Positions 11,707 to 23,856 of a stretch of DNA of 64,000 nt are shown here, piece after piece. The stretch spans positions 558,001 to 622,000 of the forward strand of contig NW_027136916.1 in the NCBI RefSeq assembly GCF_040869045.1, read 5' to 3'. This DNA is from Eurosta solidaginis. Taxonomy: Eukaryota > Arthropoda > Insecta > Diptera > Tephritidae. Position 1 is the stretch's first letter, and every line of letters begins with the position of its first letter. Made by a program: the position numbers and the translations under genes. Under the pieces are notes generated by a model. It saw only the letters and a list, made by a program, of their open reading frames with translations. It was not told where the DNA came from and searched no databases.

Positions 11707-12930
11707 GTAGTTAGACGAAATAGTACTCTACTTACTCATATTCTATTAAAGCTTTAAAGGAGAACATTAAAGCTAAAAATCTTCGTAAAAAATCTTACAC
11801 ATGTTCGACTTAATTTTCTTAATTTCACGCACGCTAATAAAATTGGAATGCAATATCAAGTCACCGTGGCAAATTCTAGCAAAATATATTTAAATGCATA
11901 TATTTGGGAAATATGAAATGAATAATTTCAATTTCTCACAGATTACTATTAGAAAGATTTCTCACCATAGCAAAAAGATATCTCACCATGGTAATTTGTT
12001 ACCGTTGAACACTAGAGGCATATGTTCAATTTGAAAACGACATCTAACCATTTAACTACTTACCAAGAGATGGCGCTTAGGGAAGTAAGTTGACATTTAA
12101 TTAAACTAACTGATAGTTGTCATTCGTGAAATTTACAAATTTTTGGTATGAAATAACATTGTGAGACTTTCATAGTGTATAACTAAACAAATTTTTGAAA
12201 TTAATAACTCGGCGCATGAAGATACTCGAGAAACCTTGCCAGCACAACGAAACGTTGCCGAGCAAAGTTCGGTTGCTCAGGTGCTGTCTTCTTATGCAAC
12301 ATGTTTACAAAAGAAATATGGCCATTGTTGCCGTTTGCTATTTTCATTCGATTTTTTGACGTTTGCTCGCCTCATTTGACCTCTTAATTGTGCACAATAA
12401 GCGCTGCTATCATCGTAAGCAGAACATGAGCGCAATCTGCATAAATTAGCATATATTTAACATCAGTTTCAGTTAAACATACAAGAGGCTGGAAAAAAAT
12501 AACCTATTAAGCCAAAATAATAATTAATCAAGATTTAAGTGACGTGATTGTTAATACACCAGCTGAATTTTATAGATTTAATAGTTCTTGAATACGCTGT
12601 AACGATTTCGAAGTAGGTAACGTTTTAATTATGTGGATTAAGTGGACGAAGAAAATAGTTTCGTTGTCAAAATAATGTGAAAAAAGTACTGGCAAAGAAC
12701 GAGTCTACAAGTGGATCTACTGTCCGAACATTCAGCTTCCAGATATAAACTCTTGGATATACTTTGACTGGGTTGGGGCTGAATAGCTTCTCAGCTGCTC
12801 AAAATATATTCACTATAGCATACTATCAGGTCCCATCATAAAAATATACACTTTACTACTTGGCTGACTACTAATTAATGAATATGAAATCAAATTGATT
12901 ACGCCTTCATTGACAGCAAGCATTGCACCA
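11707..12930. other. No recognisable feature
   Basis: AT-rich, with short chance frames only. I found no repeat with a clear partner in the window. Confidence 0.35.
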
Positions 12931-12939
12931 CAGGCTTAG

Positions 12940-13480
12940 TTGTGGGCACTCTGTGAGACCAAAGAGATCAATATTAAAGAGTATAATGAAATGCTGAACA
13001 GGCATTTTTTGCTAAATTGTCACAAACCGGGACACCATAGCATGCAACTGCTTGATCTAGCCCCACCTCCAAGAGGCTTAAGGGAACATTTCCATAAGCA
13101 CTATGATGAGATCTGCTGCCTAGCGATCTAGACACGCATAAGTAGGCGATAAGCAAAATCCACACAGAATTGATAAACGCCTATGTCAGTACGCGCCCGG
13201 TGAATCCTGTTATTAATATAAAATATTCTACTCTTGCAGAAGAATGAAGCAAACTACCAAGGGAGACTCGAGTCACCCTGGCATAACTTCGTTCTGGATA
13301 CTGTAACAAGTTAAACTCTTTCTTGGCAAGAATCAAGATGCATACGATGTGCCCCCACATGACACCAACAATCTTTTCAATTGCAATGTGGAACCTACGT
13401 TTCTAACACCAATCTCTTTATGGTCGGCCTCTTATGTAACTGTCAGTTGCCTTAAATTTCCATTAGAGGACTTTTTTGAC
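12940..13480 (+). pseudogene. Jockey-like LINE ORF2 C-terminal fragment
   Basis: The frame from 12940 gives EMLNRHFLLNCHKPGHHSMQ and then APPPRGLREHFHKHYDEI. After stops and frame changes, PPHDTNNLFNCNVEP and FLTPISLWS lie at 13350-13420, ending with FPLEDFF. These blocks resemble the region after reverse transcriptase in Jockey-type LINEs of flies, where a small Cys/His segment (C...PHDT.HLF.C) precedes a PxHLTPxSLW stretch. At least three stops and two frame changes separate the blocks, so it is inactive. Confidence 0.55.
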
Positions 13481-14373
13481 AAATTGTGCGTGGTCGCGCC
13501 CTTTAAATGGATCAAAGCACTGCTAACATAGCAACAACATGTGCGCATTCTACTACGTCGAGAATCTGCTTACGGAAGAGACAGCTAATGACTGCTCCTT
13601 GGAAAACGAATGCCATTACCGTGCAGCGGAAGCACACATATCGTTCCTCTACTACGGACATTAGGTAATGTCGGCGAGATCGGTGCCTACTGATTTGTGC
13701 TGCATACAGGTGCACAAATAGGAGAGATATGGAGCATGAAGAAAACGTGAGGCTTAAAGGGATGAAATGAGGAGCTTTAGATGTTGTATGACAGAAGAAA
13801 TGCTTCAAAGTTTCGTGATCTACCAAATCACGAATAGTTTCAACATTCTTGAAGGATTACCATTTCTACATCCAGCCAACTTTCAGAATTTGGTCAAGTC
13901 GCGGAGCATATAGTTCCCATCAGAGTTAAATAAGAAGAGAGAAAAAGCAAAACCTCTGTCCTTCTTCGTCTAATCATTCCCTACTCTTATAGAGTTAATT
14001 TATAGAGCAATTTAACAGGTTAAGAAGTTAAGAATAAACCTGTGGTTAGAATGTGTCTAAAATCCGAATTAGATAGCTCAGCCTTGCGCTTAGCCTAGAA
14101 CGAGCAATGCAAAATTTACACCAGCGAGAAGCATAGACATCACAACTTTCGACGCTTTCTTCTATAAAAATACTTTTGGACCAGTCGCTAATAAACTGAA
14201 ACCACAAAATGTTTTTGTAAGCGTGTAGACACCGTGGTGTCAAAAGCCAAAGAACATTCTAGTTCATTAACTAGAATTTTGTCGGGTTATTCATACTAGT
14301 TAGTATTTATATATTCGACTAGAATTTTGTCTGTCGGACTCGAGGAAATGCACGAGTACTTCATGTAGCCTAG

Positions 14374-14850
14374 ATGTGTGCTAGATATCGTCCAAATCAA
14401 TGGGCACATAAACACAAGCATGACGAGTCGACCTTCACCATTACCTCAACAGAGCTTAAAGAAGCCATTGAAAAGGCCAAGCCTTCCATATCAATAGTCC
14501 CAGACGGAAAACCTATGCCTATGCCAAAACACTTTGGCCATGAGGGCATCAGCAGCGTAGCACATTTTTTTTACTTGTTGTCAAAAGCCTTTGGCATTCC
14601 AGAGTAACAGGAAAGACCGGAAACCCAGCGAGCATCTACCGATATTATCCCTTTAGGCAGCAACGAAAACGTTTAAAGCCGTTACGATTTCCTCAATTAA
14701 ATGAAATTCTTCGGTTATCCAGTCATCAGCATGACTTCCGTAAAATGCATATCACTACCATCATTCTGAACTCCATTAACACTTATCATAGGGCGGTGCT
14801 AGTGCAGCTTGGGTTATTTCGACACAGTCAACCATGACTGATTCGTTCCT
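14374..14850 (+). pseudogene. Jockey-like LINE reverse transcriptase N-terminal fragment
   Basis: The frame at 14374-14607 contains FTITSTELKEAIEKAKPSIS followed by VPDGKPMPMPKHFGHEGISS. This is the RT entry region, where the family has a K..KS.GPDGI.M.MLK.LG pattern. A stop at 14607 and frame shifts follow, but HQHDFRKMH and ILNSINT (about 14725-14785) are the next RT block. The order is reversed relative to the C-terminal piece at 12.9 kb, so the two are separate insertions or a rearranged copy. Confidence 0.6.
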
Positions 14851-14859
14851 TCTCGGTTT

Positions 14860-16565
14860 GATAGATAGATAATTTATTGAGGATTGCACTGCGATCATTG
14901 TTCAGCACCTCATCCCAGCCGACTTCTATGGTGAACCCTAAAAGTTCTCTTGGCTTGAGATATTTAATGTGGGAATTTTGTGGCCATGGTGAGCCCATAA
15001 ATTTAGCCCTGCGTCTTTAGATGTCATTTGATAAAATGCTGAAGCAAAGTCTGACTATTAAGTTAATTGGTATGACCCTGATAGGTATGCTGACTAGTAT
15101 GGCATCTGGAACGATGTTGGTGTATATGATGACTAGTTTGTCAATTGGTATGATGCAGAGACTGGCAATTGGTATTTCGTAGGGAATCGTCGCGCTAAAA
15201 ATAACAGTTGCTAATATGGAAAAATTACAGAACTCATACTAGTTGTGATTTTTGGCAAACTAGTATTCTCTAGTATACAACTAGTTGGTTTGACCGCAGG
15301 CCATCAACAAATAAGACAAAAACCCGAAATGTGCGACAATTCCAACAAAAAAAGAAACCACATAAAAAGTTTGAAACAAAATTTAAGCGACTGATAAAAG
15401 TTTTCTTGTTTATTTGTCTAAATTATGTTTTTCTCTTTTTGGTCTTGTATTGTTTCATGCAACTAAATTAACTTTATTGCTTTATTCAATTTGGAATGCT
15501 GTGCGACCGCTACAGGCATTTAGTAGGACATAATTGTTGAGCGTCTGGGTTAAGCAACCAGCAAAACCAAAATATGAACTAAGCAAATAAACTCAGTACC
15601 ACAGCATGTTGTTGCGTATTTTTGAATTTATCCTTTACCAGCCCCTCCCCTTTCCTTTCGCTGATTATACCAAAATTTGGTGGTTGCTGTTAAAACAACA
15701 GGATATTAATTGTAGGCAAAGTGGTAGAGAGCTAAAAAATTATTTAGTCGTATGTGTGTGTGTGTGTGTCGAAAGTTGAGCATGACCTTGCTTATGTGTG
15801 AAAGGGTGTACTTTGATGGGAGTGTGCGTTAGTATGTGCTTTTAAGGGTGTTAAAAACTTTCGAAAATACCTACTTATTTGTTTCGTTTGCAATAAAAGT
15901 GCATTGTAGTACACATCCTAAACTATTTATCAAGCCACTCAGTGTAGTGACAATTTGAGAACGGTGTAACAAATGTCATTTCTATTTAAATTTGCTACAC
16001 AAAACATTTAATGCGCACTGGTGATATTGCAGCTGTAGATGTGGATTGTGGAGATACAGAAAATCGTTTGAATTGCCGGTCCCACATTGAGCGTAATTTA
16101 AATGCTTTTATTTTGCCAGCCTCTTCTTAGAATTTTGTTTTATTGTATTCAACAATAGTTTTGTGTTGAACAATAGTGTGTATCTTGTTGCTGGTTTTGA
16201 CTGTAGAGGTTAATGTGATTGTGTGTTTGTTAAGTTTGTGTGTTTAGTTTTTGTATTTGGTTTTTCTTGCTCCTACATAACACAAAAGGGATTTTGTGTT
16301 GATTTGGAAATATTTTCTTGCAACTTATATGACATTTATTAAATTTTCTATAAGTTGTAACGACCAAAAGTGTCAGCGTTGGCATATAGCTTGGGTTTTT
16401 TCCAAATATGTTAGGTATATCTATTATGCGCTGTTAAGGGTTAAGCGCATGTAAAATAGGAGGTATATTTACCTGTTTATAACTGGGTATATTACCAAGA
16501 AAGTAGTTTAATATAAACCCAATTTCGGTAGTAAATAAACATGTTTGTTTAAAAGAAGTAGAATA
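14860..16565. other. No gene; minor simple repeats
   Basis: AATTGGTATGA-type motifs recur near 15063-15180, and CTAGT-rich patches lie at 14260-14340 and 15225-15290. A (GT)n tract lies at about 15753-15769. Nothing coding was recognised. Confidence 0.35.
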
Positions 16566-16569
16566 CCTT

Positions 16570-17078
16570 TGTGGCGAATATTTGCATCACTATTCTGTTA
16601 GTAAATAATCACAATAATAAAAACAGCAAGCAGCCACATTTATGTACGAGGCAACGAAGCATATTCCATACACATAACCAGCAGCTTGAAGCAGAGAGAT
16701 TATTTCACATACATATATATAACTGGCAGCTAAGAGTAGAGGCTTTTACTCTCACATATACACGCATATGGCTAGAAGAAAAGCATAAACTACAGATATA
16801 CATGTATTTATCTAAATAATCAAGCATGAGCTACAACTGTTCTAGAAGGGATATGTGTGAAACATCTAGACCTAAGGAGAAATGGGCGAACGAGGTAACT
16901 GAGAGTATAAAAGCAGCACAAGATTGAGGAATCAGTAATCGGTTTGATTTAAACACACAATTAAGTGAAGTATAATGGGGACTACTTCCAAAAATACTGA
17001 ATATTTATTGGAGAGTACAGCGATACGAACGTTAGTAGAAGGTGTATAATTATGAGGAACTCCCCAAAATTCGTTACG
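16570..17078 (+). repeat. LTR-like repeat, copy 1 (candidate solo LTR)
   Basis: This segment shares a colinear series of blocks with the minus-strand segment 61281-61652: CATCACTAT.CTGTT near the start, AACAGCAAGCAGCCACA, ATGTAC.AGGCAACGAA, GAGAGTATAAAAGCAGC, and TTTGATTTAAACAC. TATAAAAG at 16906-16913 looks like a core promoter. It starts with TGT and the aligned end is TTAC(A/G), which suits an LTR with U3/R/U5 layout. No internal retrotransposon region is attached. An LTR origin is inferred; it could be another promoter-bearing repeat. Confidence 0.5.
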
Positions 17079-17239
17079 GGCAAAAAAAGGTGACGAAATT
17101 TGTTTTCAACTTGCAGTATATCTACGGTCACTACAGTTACGTAAAGAACGTTTTTAGTTCTTGTGGTCAATACTGATAATACCTTAGCTCATTTTAAAAT
17201 AAAAAAGTTAGTAAGTCCCCAGCAGCTTTCGCAAAAGCA

Positions 17240-17610
17240 ATGATATTTAATAAAAGTAATATTGTTATCCTCAAGAAAAAAATTAACATAGATGTCTACA
17301 AACCGCATATAACCCTAAATATGAAAAGCATAGGCGATGTATATTATAATGAATCATCCTTTAGGAGATTTTGGATGAAAAATATAGAATCGGAAATTTT
17401 ATCCGGTCATTTTGAAAGCGGATGACCACGTAGGGCAACTGAACGCGATAACAGGGACATCATCAAGATATCTCTTCTGAACACATTTAAAACTACTGCA
17501 GAAATTGTCATTGAGTTTAAGGATAGTATAAACATGAAAATTAGAAACGCAACGGTACAGCGTCTCTTGAGGATAAATAATTTGTTGGGTGACCAGCGTT
17601 CACAGTAGAG
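17240..17610 (+). pseudogene. Tc1-like transposase N-terminal fragment
   Basis: The frame gives ILSGHFESG, a stop at about 17423, then PRRATERDNRDIIKISL, AEIVIEFKDS and NATVQRLLRINNLLGDQRSQ before another stop. The order (a G-R-K/P-R basic stretch, ERDxR, two helix-turn-helix-like blocks, and VQRxLRxxxLxG) matches the N-terminal DNA-binding half of Tc1-type transposases. The catalytic DD34E/D part is missing, so this is a short dead fragment. Confidence 0.6.
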
Positions 17611-17860
17611 GTGATAGCACCCCTATAAGACAAGCAGCCACACATTAGGGTTTATTGTTAAGATTTTTATGATTTCAATTTTTAAAACTATAGCTGAAAT
17701 TCATAATTAAATTAAGCATTTTTTGATATAAGTCATAACCGTTAAGATCTCTTTTGTAAAGAAAAAAAACATCAACCAGATGAATAAAAAATTACGGTCA
17801 AAACAGTTTCCATGGAACTGAATTATTTTGTTCAAGCGGAGTGCTACTATAATATATAAT

Positions 17861-20800
17861 AACAAGTAAGGAAGGCTAAGTTCGGGTGTAACCGAACATT
17901 ACATACTCAGTTGAGAGCTATGGAGACAAAATAAGGAAAATCACCATGTAGGAAAATGAACCTAGGGTAACCTTGGAATGTGGTTGTATGACATGTGTAT
18001 CAAATGGAAGGTATTAAAGAGTATTTTAAGAGAGAGTAGGCCATAGTTCTATGGATGGACGCCATTTAGGAATATCGCCATAAAGGTGGACCAGGGCTGA
18101 CTCTAGAATTTGTTTGTACGATATGGGTATCAAATGAAAGGTGTTACTGAGCATTTTAAGAGGGAGTGGGCCTTAGGTCTATCGGTGGACGCCCTTTCGA
18201 GATATCGCCATTAAGGTGGACCAGGGGTGACTCTAGAATGTGTTTGTAGGATATGGGTATCAAAGGAAAGGTGGTAATGAGTATTTTAAAAGGGAATGGG
18301 CTTTAGTTCTATAGGTGAACGCCTTTTCGAGAAATCGCCATAAAGGTGGACCAGGGGTGACTCTAGAATATGTTTGTACGATATGGGTATCAAAGGAAAT
18401 CTGTTAATGAGTATTTTGAAAAGGAGTGATCCTTAGTCCATAGGTGGCCGCCGTTTCGAGATATCGCCATAAAGGTGGACCAGGGGTGTCTCTAGAATGT
18501 GTTTGTACGATATGGGAATCAAATGAAAGGTGTTCTGAGCATTTTAAGAGGGAGTGGGCATTAGGTCTATAGGTGGACGCCTTTTCGAGATATTGCCATT
18601 AGGGTGGGCCAGGGGTGACTCTAGAATGTTTGTACGATATGGGTATAAAACGAAAAGTGTTACTGAGCATTTTAAGAGGGAGTGGGCAATAGGTCTATAG
18701 GTGGACGCCTTTTCGAAATGTCGCCATTAGGGTGGGCCAGGGGTGACTCTAGAATGTGTTTGTATGATATGGGTATCAAATGAAAGATGGTAATGAGTAT
18801 CTTAAAAGGGAGTAATCCTTAGTTCTATAGGTGGACGCCTTTTCGATATATCGCCATAAAGGTGGACCAAGGGTGACTCTAGAATGTTTGTACGATATGG
18901 ATATCAAACGAAAGGTGTTACTGAGCATTTTAAGAGGGAGTGGGCATTAGGTCTATAAGTGGACGCCTTTTCGAGATATCGTCATTAGGGTGGGCCAGGG
19001 GTGACTCTAGAATGTGTTTGTACGATATGGGTATCAAACGAAAGGTGTTACTGAGCATTTTAAGAGGGAGTGGGCATTAGGTCTATAGGTGGACGTCTTT
19101 TCGAGATATCGCCATTAGTGTGGGCCAGGGGTGACTCTATAATGTTTGTGCGATATGGGTATCAAACGAAAGGTGTTACTGAGCATTTTAAGAGGGAGTG
19201 GGCATTAGGTCTATAGGTGGACGCCTTTTCGAGATATCGCCATTAGGGTGGGCCAGGGGTGACTCTAGAATGTGTTTGTACGATATGGGTATCAAATGAA
19301 AGGTGGTAATGAGTATTTTAAAAGGGAGTAATCCTTAGTTCTATATGTGGACGCCTTTTCGAGATATCGCCATAAAGGTGGACCAAGGGTGACTCTAGAA
19401 TGTTTGTACGATATGGGTATCAAACGAAAGGTGTTACTGAGCATTTTAAGAGGGAGTGGGCATTAGGTCTATAGGTGGACGCCTTTTCGAGATATCGCCA
19501 TAAAGGTGGACCAAGGGTGACTCTAGAATGTTTGTACGATATGGGTATCAAACGAAAGGTGTGACTGAGCATTTTAAGAGGGAGTGGGCATTAGGTCTAT
19601 AGGTGGACGCCTTTTCGAGATATCGCCATTAGGGTGGGCCAGGGGGACTCTAGAATGTTTGTACGATATGGGTATCAAACGAAATGTGTTACTGAGCATT
19701 TTAAGAGGGAGTGGGCATTAGGTCTATAGGTGGCCTTTTTGAGACATCGCCAATAGGGTGGGCCAGGGGTGACTCTAGAATGTTTGTACGATATGGGTAT
19801 CAAACGAAAGGTGTTACTGAGCATTTTAAGAGGGAGTGGACATTAGGTCTATAGGTGGACGCCTTTTCGAGATATCGCCATTAGGGTGGGCCAGAGGTGA
19901 CTCTAGAATGTTTGTACGATATGGGTATCAAACGAAAGGTGTTACTGAGCATTTTAAGAGGGAGTGGGCATTAGGTCTATAGGTGGACGCCTTTTCGAGA
20001 TATCGCCATTAGGGTGGGCCAGGGGTGACTCTAGAATGTGTTTGTACGATATGGATATCAAATTAAAGGTATTAATGAGGGTTTTAAAAGCGAGTGGCCC
20101 TTAGATGTATATGTGAAGGTGTTCTCGCGATATCGACCAAAATGTGGACCAGGTGATCCAGAAAATCATCTGTCGGGTACTGCTAATTTATTTATATATG
20201 CAATACCACTAACAGTATTCCTGCCAAGATTCCAAGGGCTGTTGATTTTGCCTTGTAGAACTTTTTCATTTTCTTCTACTTAATATGGTAGGTGTCACAC
20301 CCATTTTACAAAATTTTTTCCAAAGTTATATTTTGCGTCAATAAACCAATCCAGTTACCATGTTTCATCCCTTTTTTCGTATTTGGTATAGAATTATGGA
20401 ATTTTTTTCATTTTTCGTAATTTTCGATATCGATAAAGTGGGCGTGGTTATGGTCGGATTTCGGCTATTTTTTATACCGAGATAAAGTGAGTTCAGATAA
20501 GTAGGTGGGCTAAGTTTAGTAAAGATATATCGGTTTTTGCTCAAGTTATTGTGTTAACAGCCGAGCGGAAGGACAGACGGTGGACTGTGTATAAAAACTG
20601 GGCGTGGCTTCCACCGATTTCGGCCATTTTCACAAAGAACATTTACCGTCATAGAATCTATGTACCTACCAAATTTGAGAAGGATTGGTAAATTTTTGTT
20701 CGACTTATGGCATTAAAAGTATTCTAGACAAACTAAATGAAAATGGGCGGAGCCACGCCCATTTTGAAATTTTCTTTTATTTTTGTATTTTGTTGCATCA

Positions 20801-21488
20801 TATCATTACAGGAGTTGAATTTTGACTTAATTTACTTATATACAGTAAAGATATTAAATTTTTTGTTAAAATTTGAATTAAAAAAATTTTTTTTTTAAAA
20901 AGTGGGCGTGTTCTTCATCCAATTTTGCTAATTTTTATTTAGCACATATATAGTAATAGTAGCAGCGTTCCTGCCAAATTTCATCATGATATCTTCAACG
21001 ACTGCCAAATTACAGCTTGCAAAACTTTTAAATTACCTTCTTGTAAAAGTGGGCGGTGCCACGCCCATTGTCCCAAATCTTACTAATTTTCTATTCTGCG
21101 TCATAACGTCAACCCATCTGCCAAGTTTCATCGCTTTAATTGCCTTTGGCAAGGAATTATCGCATTTTTTCGGTTTTTCGAAATTTTCGATATCGAAAAA
21201 GTGGGCGTGGTTATAGTCCGATATCGTTCATTTTAAATAGCGATCTGAGATGAGTGCCCAGGAATCTACATACCAAATTTCATCAAGATAGCTTAAAATT
21301 TACTCAAGTTATCGTGTTAACGGACGGACGGACGGACGGACATGGCTCAATCAAATTTTTTTTCGATCCTGATTATTTTGATATATGGAAGTCTATATCT
21401 ATCTCGATTCCTTTATATATGTACAACCAACCGTTATCCAATCAAACTTAATATACTCTGTGAGCTCTGCTCAACTGAGTATAAAAAA
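17861..21488 (+). mobile_element. 3.6 kb repeat element with internal tandem array, copy A
   Basis: It starts AACAAGTAAGGAAGGCTAAG and ends CTCAACTGAGTATAAAAA. ACTCAGTTGAGAGCT near 17906 and AGCTCTGCTCAACTGAGT near 21463 form subterminal inverted repeats. Layout: a ~100-bp head, about 17 units of a 128-bp tandem repeat, then a ~1.3 kb tail with repeated GTGGGCGTGG motifs, GGGCGGNGCCACGCCC hairpins and a (GGAC)n tract just before the end. It is nearly identical to copy B (45826-49335). No open frame beyond 81 codons exists. Subterminal inverted repeats around a minisatellite recall DINE-1-like non-autonomous Helitrons, but I could not confirm Helitron ends. Class unknown. Confidence 0.8.
17960..20165 (+). 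repeat. 128-bp tandem array (about 17 units) in copy A
   Basis: The junction GACTCTAGAAT recurs at 18099, 18229, 18359, 18488, 18617, 18745, 18875, 19003, 19133, 19261, 19391, 19519, 19646, 19771, 19899 and 20027, a period of 128-130 bp. Each unit holds ATATGGGTATCAAACGAAAG, GAGCATTTTAAGAGGGAGTG, GGTGGACGCCTTTTCGAGAT and GGTGGGCCAGGGGTGACTC. Inner units are more alike than edge units, the usual sign of array homogenisation. Two sub-types differ at the TTACTGAGCA versus TAATGAGTA and GGGCC versus GGACC positions. Confidence 0.92.
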
Positions 21489-21489
21489 A

Positions 21490-22870
21490 GAAGAAGAAAA
21501 AACAAATCGCTAAATACTTAACAACAAAGTCCAGCCAGTGCTTACGAAGTGACCAAAGCAAAAAAAACTAACAAAACAACACCGTCCTTACAAATACTCG
21601 TGACCAACAAAGCTGCACGCAAATTAATTATCCCCTTTAAACAACGTCGGTCGCTGACATTTTGATGATCGCAAACGCGCAGCATTGCCGCAGGACTTTG
21701 GCGTGGTGATATGCGTGCTGTGAAACAAAATTTTTACCGAACAAAGTTATAATTTTTTTATAAAGATGTATGTACTTTGTTTTTGTTTTGCCTCTGCTTT
21801 TTTGTCAAAGTTGAGAACTTTTTTCTGTCGCAAAAGTTCGTCAACGCCAGCATCAAACCAATAAGTTAAAGCTTAGTCTTTTCAAGTGGTCAACAAGTGG
21901 CCATGAGACATTAATGCCATGAAATTCGTTTGAAAAGTGGAAAACATGACTTAGGGCATTGTGGAAAAAAGGTCGATACAAATAATAATGACAACGTTCA
22001 AGCAAATTAGTAATGAAAGCAACAGCTAAAGAGCTCGCAAACAATAGCAAAACTTATAAGAATGTTGTATAATGAGGCTCATGCAATGCTAATTCAGATT
22101 CAGCAGTGGAAATTCTTACTTTTTTATGTTCGATATTTTAAGTAGAATCTTCTTTAATTTTTTAACTGGAACTACGCAAAACTTATCTCAAAGCGTTTTC
22201 GAAAAAATTCAAAAAGTCGTGAAAGTTTTATAAAAATTTCCAACTTTTTCCGTTTTATTTAGCTTGATTCTGTGTAGCGAACAGAACTTTGTAATTGAAA
22301 TTTAAGTAACTTTCCGATAAGCTAAGATAAGCTTGAAACTTGCAATATAGTCCGATAGGTCGCGTATGGATCGAAATGTTTAAAGAAATCGTATTTGTGG
22401 TCCGATTTGGCTCATATCTGGAACAAATATTACATACAGTCCGGTAGAAGTGACATCAAAATACTTTGGAGTTCGAGGAGGGATAAGCATACGTGGCGCT
22501 GAGTCGAGTAAAGCCTTTGGAAGGATTATGTATTGAGACTTAGATTATAACAAATTGTCAGGAAAGAGTCCTTGTAATAATGAGTCACTAAATGATCAAA
22601 ATAGAACTAAAAATAATAGGCAATTAAATAGACAATAAAAACTTAAAAAAAAGTATTAAACAAAAATTTCAAGTTAAACGATTTTAATGAAAACAATACT
22701 TACATTAAGTAATAATAATACTAATAGCTAGAAAATAATTAGTTAGGTCCTAGGTACTAGTCGTCACACTCCTTATCAATCTAGGGCGTTAATCAGACAA
22801 TTAAATAAAAGCGTTGGGCGCGCGAATTAAATATGCAAGGAAGGCAATTGGGATAAGGTTTACAACAGCT
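21490..22870. other. No gene recognised
   Basis: Plain AT-rich DNA. Around 22330-22450, short phrases such as ATAGTCCGATAGGTCGCGTA and GGTCCGATTTGGCTCATATC look like dispersed fly repeat sequence, but they have no second copy here. Confidence 0.3.
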
Positions 22871-22881
22871 AAAGCATGACG

Positions 22882-22995
22882 TGGCTGAATGCGTTTGTAA
22901 CACTTCAACCATCGTTAGAGTGCTGGTTCAAATCCCAGCTCGAAACAGCTGTCGCCTTGTCGTGCTGATGACAAATTGTTCAAATTTCTTCCCAA
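22882..22995 (+). mobile_element. tRNA-derived SINE-like segment
   Basis: TGGCTGAATGCG at 22882-22893 resembles a Pol III A box and GGTTCAAATCC at 22925-22935 is a close B box, about 32 bp apart. The downstream part continues with non-tRNA sequence (CAGCTGTCGCCTTGTCGTGC) and ends in TTAAATAAAAT. A tRNA-like head, unrelated body and A-rich tail is the SINE layout. A lone tRNA pseudogene is the alternative. Confidence 0.5.
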
Positions 22996-23856
22996 ATTAT
23001 TAAATAAAATCAGAAATTAAAAATTGCTTCAAATAAATGTTTTCATACATTTAAAAGCAATTAGCGCAGTCCCCGCTTAATTTATACGAATAGCCAAATT
23101 TTTTTTTGAGCTCTTTAAATATTTTCGTGTATGCACTTTTGTAGCCCAATTAATTTTAGTCTAACAAAATACAGGTTTTAGGTCTACCGAAATTTGCATT
23201 GCTTTTTGAATTTTTTTTTTTTTTAAGAGTGTTTTGGATTTTCCGCTAAACAAAATGTAAATTTTTTTATGTGGAAAGAGACATTGTGGGTTTTTAGAAT
23301 AAATTAATTGTTCTAAAAGCCGCATACACAAAGATTTCAGAGAATTTTAAGTAAACATTTCGAAATATTTGTAAAACTTTCTCGAACGTTAGAAGTATTT
23401 TGAAAACGTTTTTGAGATTGATTTGAAAAAGTAAACGTTGAACAGCAGAGTGTAATGCATGCTATCATTGGGAGAGTATTCAGCCGTAGTCAAGCAGTTT
23501 GCTGGCAAGTTTTCCACCGGTGGCGAAATATAGACTGTTAGGAGCCTCTGCAGACTGGTAGAAGCTTGCCAGAGGTTTGCTGAGAGCACTCTGTCAAACT
23601 AAAAATTGCTGTGCGGAACTTGCAAAATAGACCGCATTCTAAGTGCATGTACACTGGTTTTTCAGTCTGCTAGTCTTGGCCTCAGAGCTGTACATTTATT
23701 GCAAACTTCAGAACAATGAGCAAACAAAACAAAATTTATGAGCTCCATTATTCTATCTAAACTACGTAAGTGGAGCAAGTAATCTTCAAATAAGAGTGGA
23801 AATCCGAATTACTTTTTAAGCTTAATATCGGCCGCCTGATCTGGGATGAATAATTT

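Noticed and set aside
17960..20165. CRISPR-like array
   Set aside because: The unit is a continuous ~128-bp tandem repeat with no alternation of short repeats and unique spacers, in an evidently eukaryotic sequence.
20038..21451. 65-81 residue frames in the element tail, also at 47873-49473
   Set aside because: They are duplicated with the element, encode no known domain, are terminated differently in copy C, and contain non-coding motifs such as the GGAC repeat.
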